Positions 56,218-64,000 of a DNA stretch of 64,000 bases are shown one piece after another. The notes below the pieces were generated by a model that had not been told where the DNA came from, did no database searches, and was given only the letters and a program-made list of their open reading frames with translations. The stretch's first letter is position 1, and every line of letters begins with the position of its first letter. Position numbers and translations under genes: made by a program. The stretch covers positions 77,787,262 through 77,851,261 of the forward strand of contig CM071936.1 in the NCBI GenBank assembly GCA_016081115.2. Direction: 5' to 3'. The DNA comes from Rehmannia glutinosa. Lineage: Eukaryota; Streptophyta; Magnoliopsida; Lamiales; Orobanchaceae.

Positions 56218-57534
56218 TCAACCACTGTCTGTACCTTCAAAGGATCTACGGCGATCTCGGTGTGCGGATACTATATGTTCCAAGAACGCGACTTCACTTA
56301 GCCAAAATTCGCGATTCTTTGAATTTGGCATACAACTTATGCTGCTCGTAGTGTCACCAAAACGATTTTGGATGACGCGTTCATGCTCTTCTCTAGACTT
56401 AGAGTATACGAGTATGTCATCAATGAATATCACTATGAATTGATCCAAATAAGGTTGAAAGACTCGATGCATCAGGTCCATAAATGTTGCTAGTGCATTC
56501 GTTAGACCGAAAGGCATCACTACAAACTCGTAGTGTCCATATCGAGTTTGAAATGCAGTTTTGGAAATGTCTTCTTCGGGAATCTTCAGTTGGTAATATG
56601 CTTGTTGTAAATCAAACTTCGAGTACACCGTCACTCCTTGAAGTTGATTAAATAGTTCATCTATCCTCGGGAGGGGATATTTGTTCTTGATGGTCACGCT
56701 ATTAAGACCACGATAATCTATACACAATCTTAATGTGCCATCTTTCTTTTTGACGAACAGCACATGTGCTCCCCATGGAGACGTACTCGGTCGGATAAAT
56801 CCCACATCCATCAGTTTCTGTAATTGCGTCTTCAACTCTTGCAACTCAAGAGGAGCCATTCTATACGGTGTTCTGGCAATCAGGGTCGTCCCTGGTAACA
56901 CCTCGATGGTGAACTCGACTTCCCTATCTGGAGGGACAGTGATGAGTTCTTGTGGAAATACATCCATGTATTTTGTTACTATAGGTACTTGGTTGATTTG
57001 TGTCTCAACCTTGGGTTTGTTAATTACAAACGCCAAGTACCCTTGAGCCCCTCTAGTGATCGCCTTCCTCGTTTTCATTGCTGAAATGATTGGGGCAATC
57101 TTAACTCGTGCCCTTCCCAAAATTTCTACTTCGGGTTTTTCGGGTTCACATAGCTTAATGAACATGTTATGGCAGTCCATTTGTGCATGGTGTGCAGACA
57201 ACCAGTTCATTCCCAATATCACGTCGTATTCGGATATAGGTAATAAGATTAAATCGGCAGGAAAGTTTATCTCATCAATCTTAACTTCGCATGCATTATA
57301 GATAATATTTGTTATCTGACTTGCACCAATAGGAGTTGACACCTCTAGACATATAGGCATATGTTCCATGCATGCATGCAGTTTGTGTACAAAATGCGGT
57401 GCAACAAATGAATGCGTTGATCCAGGGTCGAACAGTATTTTAGCGTAGTGGTTAAATACTAGATGTGTACCTTCCACCACGTCTGTTGCCTCCGGGGCCT
57501 CATGTCCGGCTAGTGCAAATGCTCGAGCGGGCAT
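56218..57534 (-). pseudogene. Protease and reverse transcriptase of gypsy G3, 438 codons open
   Basis: Protease FDPGSTHSFVAPHFVHKL (D-P-G is common in plant gypsy proteases) and SEYDVILGMNWLSAHHAQMD. RT: YRMAPLELQELKTQLQKLM, LFVKKKDGTLRLCIDYRGLN, PLPRIDELFNQLQG, FDLQQAYYQLKI, FQTRYGHYEFVVMPFGLTNA and the catalytic IFIDDILVYSKS. The frame is lost after REEHERVIQNR, where the family continues into a LRKYQLYAKFKKCEFW-like segment. It is the most intact coding stretch of the element. Confidence 0.93.
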
Positions 57535-58597
57535 CCTTGCCCGATTACCCTGGCCATTTCCCGCTCTGCTGCTGCGTCTGTTTGGTTCGGTCCTCGTACT
57601 TCGGGAAATCTTTCAGCTGGTGCTGATTACTACCATAGCGCAAACAATTTCCTTGTTTACGCCAACAGTCATTGGCAGTATGTCCCGGTTTCTGGCAATG
57701 TGCACACACTTGACCCGGCTTTCCTTGTACTGGTCCTTTCCCTTATCTGTCTTATTAACTGGTCCTTTCTGAAACTTAGCAGGCGGTTTAGATGGCTATC
57801 CCACATCTATTCTCTTGAGACTGTTTGATGGCCTACTCTGCTGAATCTGTCCAATACGGTTCAGTCCCGACTCGATGCGGAGAGCTACCTTTACCGCGGC
57901 TGAGTAGGATGTCAATTCAACAGTCAACAGTTGTTTCTAAAGTTCCAGTTTCAATCCTCGAGTGAACTTGTAAAGCTTATCCTCTTCAGTACTGATTGTC
58001 CCCAGAGCATACTTGGACAATCGGTGAAATTCGGACTCGTACTGAGCTACAGTCATGTTCCCTTGCCTCAATCTGTGGAATTCATCCCAGCGCGCCTCTT
58101 TCACAACCTGTGGAATGTACTGTTCATTGAACTCGGCCAAGAAATTTCCCCATGTTCTGGCTACTCGGTCCTGTTCCCACCTTCTCTCACCTGCCCTCCA
58201 CCAGTCTCTAGCAGCCGATTCTAGACGAAATACGGCGAGTGTGACTTTCTGCTCATCTGAATATTGGAGAGCATTGAAGATATTCTCCAGTTTTTCTATC
58301 CATTCTTCTGCCTTCAAGTCATCCGGTTCTCCTAAGAAAGTCGGTGGGTCAAACTATAGAAAATGCTCCAACGTGCGATCGTTCGCCTCTCTGGTGGGTT
58401 CGAGAGCACGGTGTTGAGGCTCTGCCTGTTGCCTCATGAAGACTAGTATTTGTTGTAGGGCCTGTGCAGTCAAGTTGTCTCCTGCAGCAGGTGGAGGAGG
58501 AGGCGGTGGTAATTCAGGGGAGGGTACCGGTCCCTGGGTACATCGTCATTCCCTTGGGGAACGCGGCGAGATCTCCACATCCACGATGTTCAGCCAT
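57535..58597 (-). pseudogene. gag: Gag of gypsy G3
   Basis: ATG at 58597 (MAEHRGCGDLAAFPKGMT). The main capsid piece is 58317-57937: MKAEEWIEKLENIFNALQYS, ARDWWRAGERRWEQDRV, FLAEFNEQYIPQVVKEARWD, FHRLSKYALGT, a retrotransposon Gag domain. The zinc knuckle CAHCQKPGHTANDC lies near 57710-57665, followed by a degenerate second one (CLRYGSNQHQLKDF). Frameshifts separate the pieces. Confidence 0.88.
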
Positions 58598-58892
58598 TTT
58601 GTATCTTGAAGTGTTAGTTGCAGTCCACGAGTAAATGAATATAATAATTATTCGCGTAAAGCAAGTTATATCGTAGGGAAAGTAACAACAAACACAAGAC
58701 ACTGAATAAATAGCAAAGGCATATCCATTAATGTAAAACTTGAATAGACCCACGAAGTACAACACTAGTAATACCGAGTCAAAGATACATCTGAACCAAA
58801 ATACAACTGAATCTAATACAACAAAAAGTAAGGTACAACATAATGGAATAAGTGTCTACAACAACGAAAGCACAAACTGACAATCAAGCTAA

Positions 58893-59610
58893 CTAATCAG
58901 TGAGATCGCCATCATCGTCACGATCAGCTACGTCCATAATCGGGGTCTGGTCGGGCTGAGGTGGCGCCTCGACCTCAAGCCAATCAACGAAATCCAACCA
59001 CTGCTCAAATCCCTGTGCATCATCAAGTGGAGCAGCCTCAAGTGCTTCAGGCTCTCTGACCTCGACTGGATCCTCCTCAGGATCCTCCTCGGGGTCCTCC
59101 TCAGGGTCCTTCTCAGCGTCGGGTACAGGCTCCACCTCGGGTGGTGGCAATGGTTGTGCATTAGCTGCCAAAGCAGCCTCCAGAGCAGCGTCTCTCTGAG
59201 CTAGGGCCTGTGTAAGGTCCTCTATCACGGTCGTCTGCTTGATGAGGGTCTCCTCCAAGCGCTCAATGGTGTCGTGAGATATGCGGGCATTAATCTCCCA
59301 CTTCGCGGCCGTCACTTGCTCTCTTCATTTTCTCTCGCACATTATCCAGGCGCTCCTGGATATTCTGTATCTAATCCTCCCACGCCCGTATGGTGTTGTC
59401 GCGGTCCTTAATGATATTGGTCAACTCGCTCTTTTCATCTTGGCTCCTTGCCAAGCGTTGTGTCAAGTCCCTGTTACGCTGGTGCTCCTAGGATAGCTCT
59501 GAGGTCGCTCGACTACTCTCCCGGTGCCAGTGAATCATAAGTGCCCGGTAGTACTCCCGCTTAGAACGGGCATGAAAAACATCCCACCAAGAAGGTGGCA
59601 CCGGCTCCAT
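58893..59610 (-). pseudogene. Pre-gag ORF of gypsy G3, acidic coiled coil
   Basis: Lies between PBS and gag. The ATG at 59610 gives MEPVPPSWWDVFHARSKREY, then a heptad-like Arg/Glu/Leu-rich helix with two in-frame TAG codons where CAG (Gln) would keep the frame, and a frameshift near 59330. The readable C-terminal part (59315-58893) has DTIERLEETLIKQTTVIEDL, a DPEEDPEEDPEEDP repeat and an Asp-rich end (DRDDDGDLTD). About 235 residues in all. I do not recognise the family. A pre-gag gene is known in Ogre-type gypsy elements; for a chromovirus it seems unusual. The braided region 49500-49860 carries a second trace of it. Confidence 0.65.
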
Positions 59611-59899
59611 CCTGATCAAACAAAACTAAGGCGGAATAGTCAAAGGTAAAGGAAAGATAATGAGAGAATAAGGAAAGAAGGAACAAAGAAAGTCAGTCAA
59701 GAATCGACTAAGTCAAGACAAGTATGACTATAGAATCTCCAAGTATATGTTTTAACTTAGTTTCAATCTCAATAATATGGTTCCATGCCAAATTGAAATC
59801 GATTTCACACTAATGAGTCAAGTCGCGGTACAACCCAAAACACAGACCGAGGGTCCTATCATGGGTCAGCTCGGTGTAAGTTCCCATCTTACTAGCCGA

Positions 59900-59911
59900 G
59901 CTCTGATACCA
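59900..59911 (-). other. Primer binding site, tRNA-iMet, gypsy G3
   Basis: TGGTATCAGAGC on the minus strand, seven bases inside the LTR end. Confidence 0.93.
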
Positions 59912-59918
59912 TTCTAAC

Positions 59919-60990
59919 TGTCACGCCCCAAACGGGACGCGACGACGATCCACAACTGAAATACAAATAACCAAAGCGATAGAGCGAATAACAACAAAAA
60001 ACCAATGAAACAGAGTCAAAGAGCAGCGGAAATAAAATAACATAAGTACAAATTACAACTTACAGTCCCACAATATCCGAATTACATCCCCGAAATCAAC
60101 TAAATATAACAACTTAAAAGTCAAAGGGTCCTACGCCCTTCAGATTACAGACCAGAATGAAAAGAAAATAAAAGAGTCCAACAACAATAACAAGAAATGA
60201 GTCCATCAACAACAACAACAGATAGTGAGTCCAACAAGCGGGGTACAAAGGCTCAATCCGTGGTCGATTCAGCATCTTCAACGAAGTCCTCATCTAAAGG
60301 TTTAGAAACAGGAGGGGATGAGAAAGAAATCTCAGTGGATGGGGTGATCGTGTGCAAGTGTTGCGCGATATATAGTTAATGCGAGAAAATAGTTATATGA
60401 AAACGCGTGATATATGATGCATGAATTCACACACAGTCCACAAGCGTCGTGATAAATATATTTAGTTAATATACTTATACAGTTTAAGAAAACAGTTCGT
60501 GGTCACACAAGCACTAAGTGATTCAGGCAAGACAGGTAGGATTGCGTACGGAATGTAATGCCAATCCTATGCAAGACAAATAATGGTTGCGTACGGATTT
60601 GTAGCGCCAACCAATGCAATACAAGTAGCGGTTGCATACGGATTTGTAGCGCCAACCAAATGGGTCCGATTAACTCCGGAATCGTGTGGATCAGACAGCG
60701 ATTCCTTCGTTCTTCCTTGTAACTCCCCGAGCAAGATGGTTCATGACTTGTCACCTTATCGCTCCATAGGCAAAGAAAAAATCCACACTGGAGATAGCAA
60801 GGCTCGGATTTGTCACAAGCATGATTATACCTCAAGTACTATGACCCGCTTCCCTTGGACAAACTCCGTCCCTCAGTTGCAGGATTAGGATGATGGGGCC
60901 AGGAGAGTGGAATAGCAGCCGAGCTGCCCGGTTCCATCCCCGATATATCCATTTCGACTGTGAGCTCGACACACCAAATTTACTCAGGCA
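59919..60990 (-). repeat. 5' LTR of gypsy G3, truncated
   Basis: Equivalent to 36997-38065 of LTR G1. It ends at gtcaggcaggaag-like sequence, where copia E begins; ggaag is shared at the joint. It contains the best-preserved hairpin triplet (60539-60657). Confidence 0.9.
60539..60657 (-). repeat. Triplicated hairpin units in gypsy G3 LTR
   Basis: Units 60539-60567, 60585-60612 and 60630-60657, spaced 46 and 45 bases. Arms: GGATTG/CAATCC in unit 1, GGTTG/CAACC in units 2 and 3, each with an inner CG-type pair and a bulged C. The loop is TACGGAATGTA or TACGGATTTGTA. Confidence 0.8.
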
Positions 60991-61260
60991 GGAAGAGGAG
61001 GGATCTACTAGGCTGGTTTTGACGAAGTAGCCAATCTGCAAGTGGCTAAGAACAATGTTGAGTATGTGAAAAGAATTGAAGAAGAAAATAAAAGACAAAC
61101 TCAGCTATGGGAGGAGAGACAAGAGAGAATAAGAAGAGATGAAGCTGCCCGGAAGGCGTATGAAAAGAAGAAGAAAGCAGCTGAAGATGAGAGAAAGAAA
61201 AGAAGACTAGAAGATGACAGAGCTGAAGAAGAAGAAAGAAGGAGGAAGCGAAGGAGATGA
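60991..61260 (+). pseudogene. aORF C-terminal basic tail, copia E
   Basis: Reads GIY-stop-AGFDEVANLQVAKNNV, then 72 open codons (61042-61260) with RIEEENKRQTQLWEERQERI, KAYEKKKKAAEDERKKRRLE and EEEERRRKRRR, TGA at 61258-61260. It is the best-preserved copy of the tail: long charged helix, strongly basic end, possibly nucleic-acid binding or a nuclear signal (inference). AATAAA follows at 61420-61425. Confidence 0.8.
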
Positions 61261-61419
61261 AGTGTTGCTATCCACCCCTTCATGTATTTTACTACGTAAA
61301 TACATTTTATGTAAGTCTTCTGTAATAAATCTGTAAATTCTTTATTTTTGCGTAGACATAGATGTTTGCTCTGATACACTTTGTCATGTGATTGTGTAAA
61401 GGACAAGAATGTTATGATC

Positions 61420-61425
61420 AATAAA
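61420..61425 (+). promoter_or_regulatory. AATAAA poly(A)-type signal, copia E aORF
   Basis: GATCAATAAAAG, 160 bases after the aORF stop and about 95 before the PPT. Confidence 0.5.
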
Positions 61426-61517
61426 AGAATTGATTCTACGCATACATTCTCTGTGAATGCACTATCTGTATGTATCTTTGCTATTTACACTTTGAATGTA
61501 TAAGTTTTGGCATCATC

Positions 61518-61530
61518 AAAAAGGGAGAAA
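61518..61530 (+). other. PPT of copia E
   Basis: AAAAAGGGAGAAA after TTTTGGCATCATC, next to the LTR. Confidence 0.88.
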
Positions 61531-61531
61531 T

Positions 61532-62546
61532 TGTTGGGAAATTTATTGTTTAGATTTTGATGAATGCCATGTAAAACTTAGAATAGGAAGTTGGCACCCC
61601 ATTTTTGTTGTAAACAGCATTGTAATAAATAGGGCTGGTCCGGTGAGTCAAGTCACTATGCCTAAACATGCAAGAAGACAACCGGAGACTAGAAGGAAGA
61701 CTCATTGCAAGACAGTGAGTATGGCAAAGAAGAGAAGATGGGAACTCGATGAATGTACGGTGAGATGTGAGTAAAGTATCATCGTCAAGTCAACTCAAGA
61801 TAGCCAAGTCTCAAATTGAAGTGACGGAGAAGAGTCATCCGATGATTGGAAGTCGACTCTAAGTCACCCGGGAAAGCAAGGAAATGCAGTCAAGTCGAGA
61901 TAACTGAAAGAGATCCGTTGCACGTAAATCAAGAGAATTACTTAAACAAGTAATACCTCCATGCTACCTTTCTTGAAGTGCTCGATCCCTAGAAGCGTGC
62001 AAAAGGAATAAACCAATGGGAAGCATTTGCACCATGTCGAACTACGAAAAGTCAAGAACAATTCATACGAGGAAGTGGCAATTCCAAGGACTGCAACAAG
62101 ACAAGCCAACGACCACAAGTGTCTTTTGAGAATAAGCTTATCTCTTCAACGGGCATATTTTCAAAAGAACACTATAAAAGGTTGAGGAGTTTATTGGAGA
62201 GAAAGTTGGTTACTTTGACATTTAAAAAACAAATATGAGCTAGAAAAGCAATATCTGTAACCAAAAATATTCTCAAATCATTCAAGTTTAAGGTTGTTAA
62301 GTCTTCCGCTGAAAACAAATTACAGTTGAACTAAGTCTTTAGTCTTAACAGCTGAGTTATTCTATCAACAGCTCAGTCGAGTTTGTTGAGTGACTAACTC
62401 TACTGATTAACCAAATTAGCTGTCCACCAAGGACACAATTGTGTAGTATCAACTCTGAACATTTAAAAGGACTAAATCGAAAAGTTGGTAAGGTTTATTC
62501 AACCCCCCCCTTCTAAACCCTACACTCACACCCCTTGGGACCTACA
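61532..62546 (+). repeat. LTR of copia E with internal deletion
   Basis: 1,015 bases, TGTTGGGAAATTTATTG to CCTTGGGACCTACA. Relative to LTR D it lacks about 560 bases: after ctcaaatcattcaag (62273-62287) it jumps to taaggttgttaag, which in D lies at about 43190. TATA box at 62173-62180 is retained; the lost part is downstream of it. Confidence 0.9.
62173..62180 (+). promoter_or_regulatory. TATA box in copia E LTR
   Basis: CACTATAAAAGGT, as in the other copia LTRs. Confidence 0.72.
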
Positions 62547-62548
62547 AG

Positions 62549-62560
62549 TGGTATCAGAGC
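62549..62560 (+). other. Primer binding site, tRNA-iMet, copia E
   Basis: TGGTATCAGAGC, two bases after the LTR. Confidence 0.95.
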
Positions 62561-62674
62561 GGTTGGTTCATTGAGCCTTCCGCACTGGTTACTTAACTAG
62601 ATCTCCAAATTTTTCAAAGTCTGTTTTAGTACTTAAGCTTTTCAAAACTCTTTTTATCATTAAAAGTTATTATC

Positions 62675-64000
62675 ATGGAAGCAAATTTGACACGCATCCC
62701 TATGTTCACAATTGAAGAATTTGATGATTGGAAAATTCGCATGCAGGCTCATCTATCAGCATTACATGATGAGATGCGGATAGTGATAGAGGATGGGCCA
62801 CTACAAATTTTAAAAGTGAACACGGTTGTAAGAGAGAGCAAAGAATGAAGGTGAAGAGGATGTTGCTCCTAGACCCGGCTATGGTTGAAAAACCAAGAGC
62901 TGAATGGACAAATGATGACATGAGAAAAAGATATAACATGGACAATGTGGCCAAGGACATTCTTTACAAAACCTTGGACAAAGCCATGTTCAATAAAGTC
63001 AAATCATGCAAAATGGATAAAGAAATGGGACAAGCTAACATTGATTTGTGAAGGCTCAGAGCAAATCAAGGAAAATAAATTATCGGTGGTTGTACTAAAT
63101 TTGAGAATTTCAAAATGATCGCAGGAGAGATCTTGGATCAACCGGATGCTCGGTTCATAGAAATTACCAACGAGCTATCGCACTTGGAAAAGAATATACA
63201 CGAGAAGGAAATGTGTATGAAGATTCTAAGAAGTCTCCCAACCGAGTGGGATATGAAAGTCATGGCCATGAGACACTTCATGGACCTATCAAAGACATCC
63301 AACCATGAGCTATTCTCGGATCTCAAAGCCTACGAATTTGAGCTAAGAAGAAAAGACCAAGAGGAGGCGGTTTGTGCCCAAAACAATTTGCTCTAATTGT
63401 TAAGGATGGCAAGAGAGCCGAGGTCAAAGAAGTCATTGACCCGGAGGAAATAGCCACGATGGTTAAAAGGTTTAATAAGTTCTTCAATAAGAACTACAAG
63501 AGAGGCAAGGGCGAATCCTCCGAAGACACTCGGCTCTCCTCCAAGTCAAGGGAAGATAGGCCAACCAAGAGAACAGAGCATCAAAAAGTTGAATGTCAAA
63601 GGTCCGACAATCCAAGAATGGAAAGAGTGATCAAAAGGTTGAAAATCTATCTTTGGAACCGCTGAGCAACCAGGTCACTATGCCATTGATTGCCCATATC
63701 CTGTAGTCAACAAATCTTTGGAATGAAGAAGAAAGAAAGGTCTTGAGAGAAAGAAGACAAGAAAAGAAAAAGGCAATGTTGGCTGCAGAGATCGCTGAAA
63801 CAAACCCAAGTCAAGAGACACGGTGATTAGAGAGTAGTGAAGCGACTACTCAAGTGACTCGAAGAAGAAGCCTTGATCCGTTTGATGGCCAAGGAACAAG
63901 ACCAACCCGACCAAGAAGATGAGGTACACTCCAACTCATCACACTCGATTAGTGATGATAGTGACGTGACACACACACACTTCATCACCCACTGATCTTT
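62675..64000 (+). pseudogene. gag: gag of copia E, cut by the window edge
   Basis: ATG 62675 (MEANLTRIPMFTIEEFDDWK) with a frame break near 62830. Then 62845-63051 (EKPRAEWTNDD, DKAMFNKVKSCK), 63115-63396 (ARFIEITNELSHLEKNIHEK, MKILRSLPTEWDMKVMAMRH, MDLSKTSNHELFSDLKAYEF, a standard copia Gag run) and 63372-63665 (VKRFNKFFNKNYKRGKGESS). The knuckle near 63655-63700 is damaged as in D. The sequence continues to the end of the window. Confidence 0.88.

Larger units (their letters stand above)
53675..60990 (-). mobile_element. Gypsy chromovirus G3, internal region nearly complete
   Basis: In element order: truncated 5' LTR (60990-59919), PBS, pre-gag ORF, gag, protease, RT, RNase H, integrase with chromodomain, PPT and LTR tail. 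Gypsy gene order (integrase last) and the chromodomain identify a chromovirus, Del/Tekay-like by sequence style. The internal region is about 5.8 kb. Every gene has at least one stop or frameshift. With G2 the 3' LTR would be 49916-54086. Confidence 0.9.
60991..64000 (+). mobile_element. Copia element(s) E: aORF tail, LTR, gag, runs off the window
   Basis: Same tandem order as C: the end of aORF and PPT, one LTR, then PBS and gag. Close relative of D and A. The left end is a joint with the gypsy LTR, and the right end is the window edge. Confidence 0.85.

Noticed and set aside
56735..57046. Open frame of 103 codons on the plus strand
   Set aside because: Antisense of the G3 reverse transcriptase region.
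58055..58417. Open frame of 120 codons on the plus strand
   Set aside because: Antisense of the gypsy G3 Gag domain, which is clearly recognisable on the other strand.
53675..60990. Intact, autonomous gypsy element
   Set aside because: Stops or shifts in the pre-gag ORF, gag, RT end, integrase and chromodomain, and a truncated 5' LTR.

Overview
This is nuclear DNA from a flowering plant, probably a dicot. I cannot name the species. Essentially the whole window is LTR retrotransposons nested in one another. I found no convincing host gene, tRNA, rRNA or CRISPR array. The organism call rests on the elements: Ty1-copia elements primed by initiator tRNA-Met (TGGTATCAGAGC) with an extra 3' gene, a Ty3-gypsy chromovirus with a chromodomain integrase and LTRs of about 4.26 kb, a Tat/Athila-like element primed by tRNA-Asp, and a Tourist-like MITE. 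Every coding region is broken by stops or frameshifts.

Layout: (1) 1-13622, copia element A, minus strand, nearly complete, inserted in copia remnant X (13623-14265, plus). (2) 14266-17925, Tat/Athila-like element T, minus: gag remnant, PBS, LTR and a second partial LTR. (3) 17926-28354, copia B, minus, without its 5' LTR and gag N-terminus. (4) 28355-34730, copia C, plus, in the order extra gene, LTR, PBS, gag, with a MITE inside gag. (5) 34731-36996, decayed AT-rich DNA resembling an old gypsy LTR. (6) 36997-41875, gypsy G1, minus: LTR plus integrase C-terminus. (7) 41876 to about 49850, copia D, plus, inserted in G1; from about 47985 its sequence is interleaved with gypsy sequence. (8) 49916-60990, gypsy G2/G3, minus: LTR, duplicated LTR tail, full set of gag-pol domains, pre-gag ORF, PBS and truncated 5' LTR. 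(9) 60991-64000, copia E, plus: extra-gene tail, LTR, PBS and gag.

The most interesting biology is the copia family itself. Between pol and the 3' LTR it carries a third gene (called aORF here) of about 4.3-4.8 kb, almost as long as gag-pol. All or part of it survives in five copies. It has a conserved N-terminal domain, an acidic and coiled-coil middle, a C-terminal motif AWDLYWEKGL and a highly basic end. In copy B it is preceded by a TATA box and CT-rich leader, and in all copies it is followed by AATAAA before the polypurine tract, so it looks like a self-contained transcription unit. Sireviruses are known to carry env-like genes at this place. The promoter-like unit and an internal polypurine tract are the points I would follow up. 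A second notable feature is a triplicated hairpin with compensatory stem changes in the gypsy LTR, and a third is a coiled-coil gene upstream of gypsy gag.

Caution on data quality: 47985-49915 reads as two unrelated elements braided base by base. In copies D and E, CAG/CTG sites of the other copies are replaced by CGG/CCG-like strings. Both point to consensus errors, so junctions and frames in about 41.9-50.8 kb and 61-64 kb should not be taken at face value.
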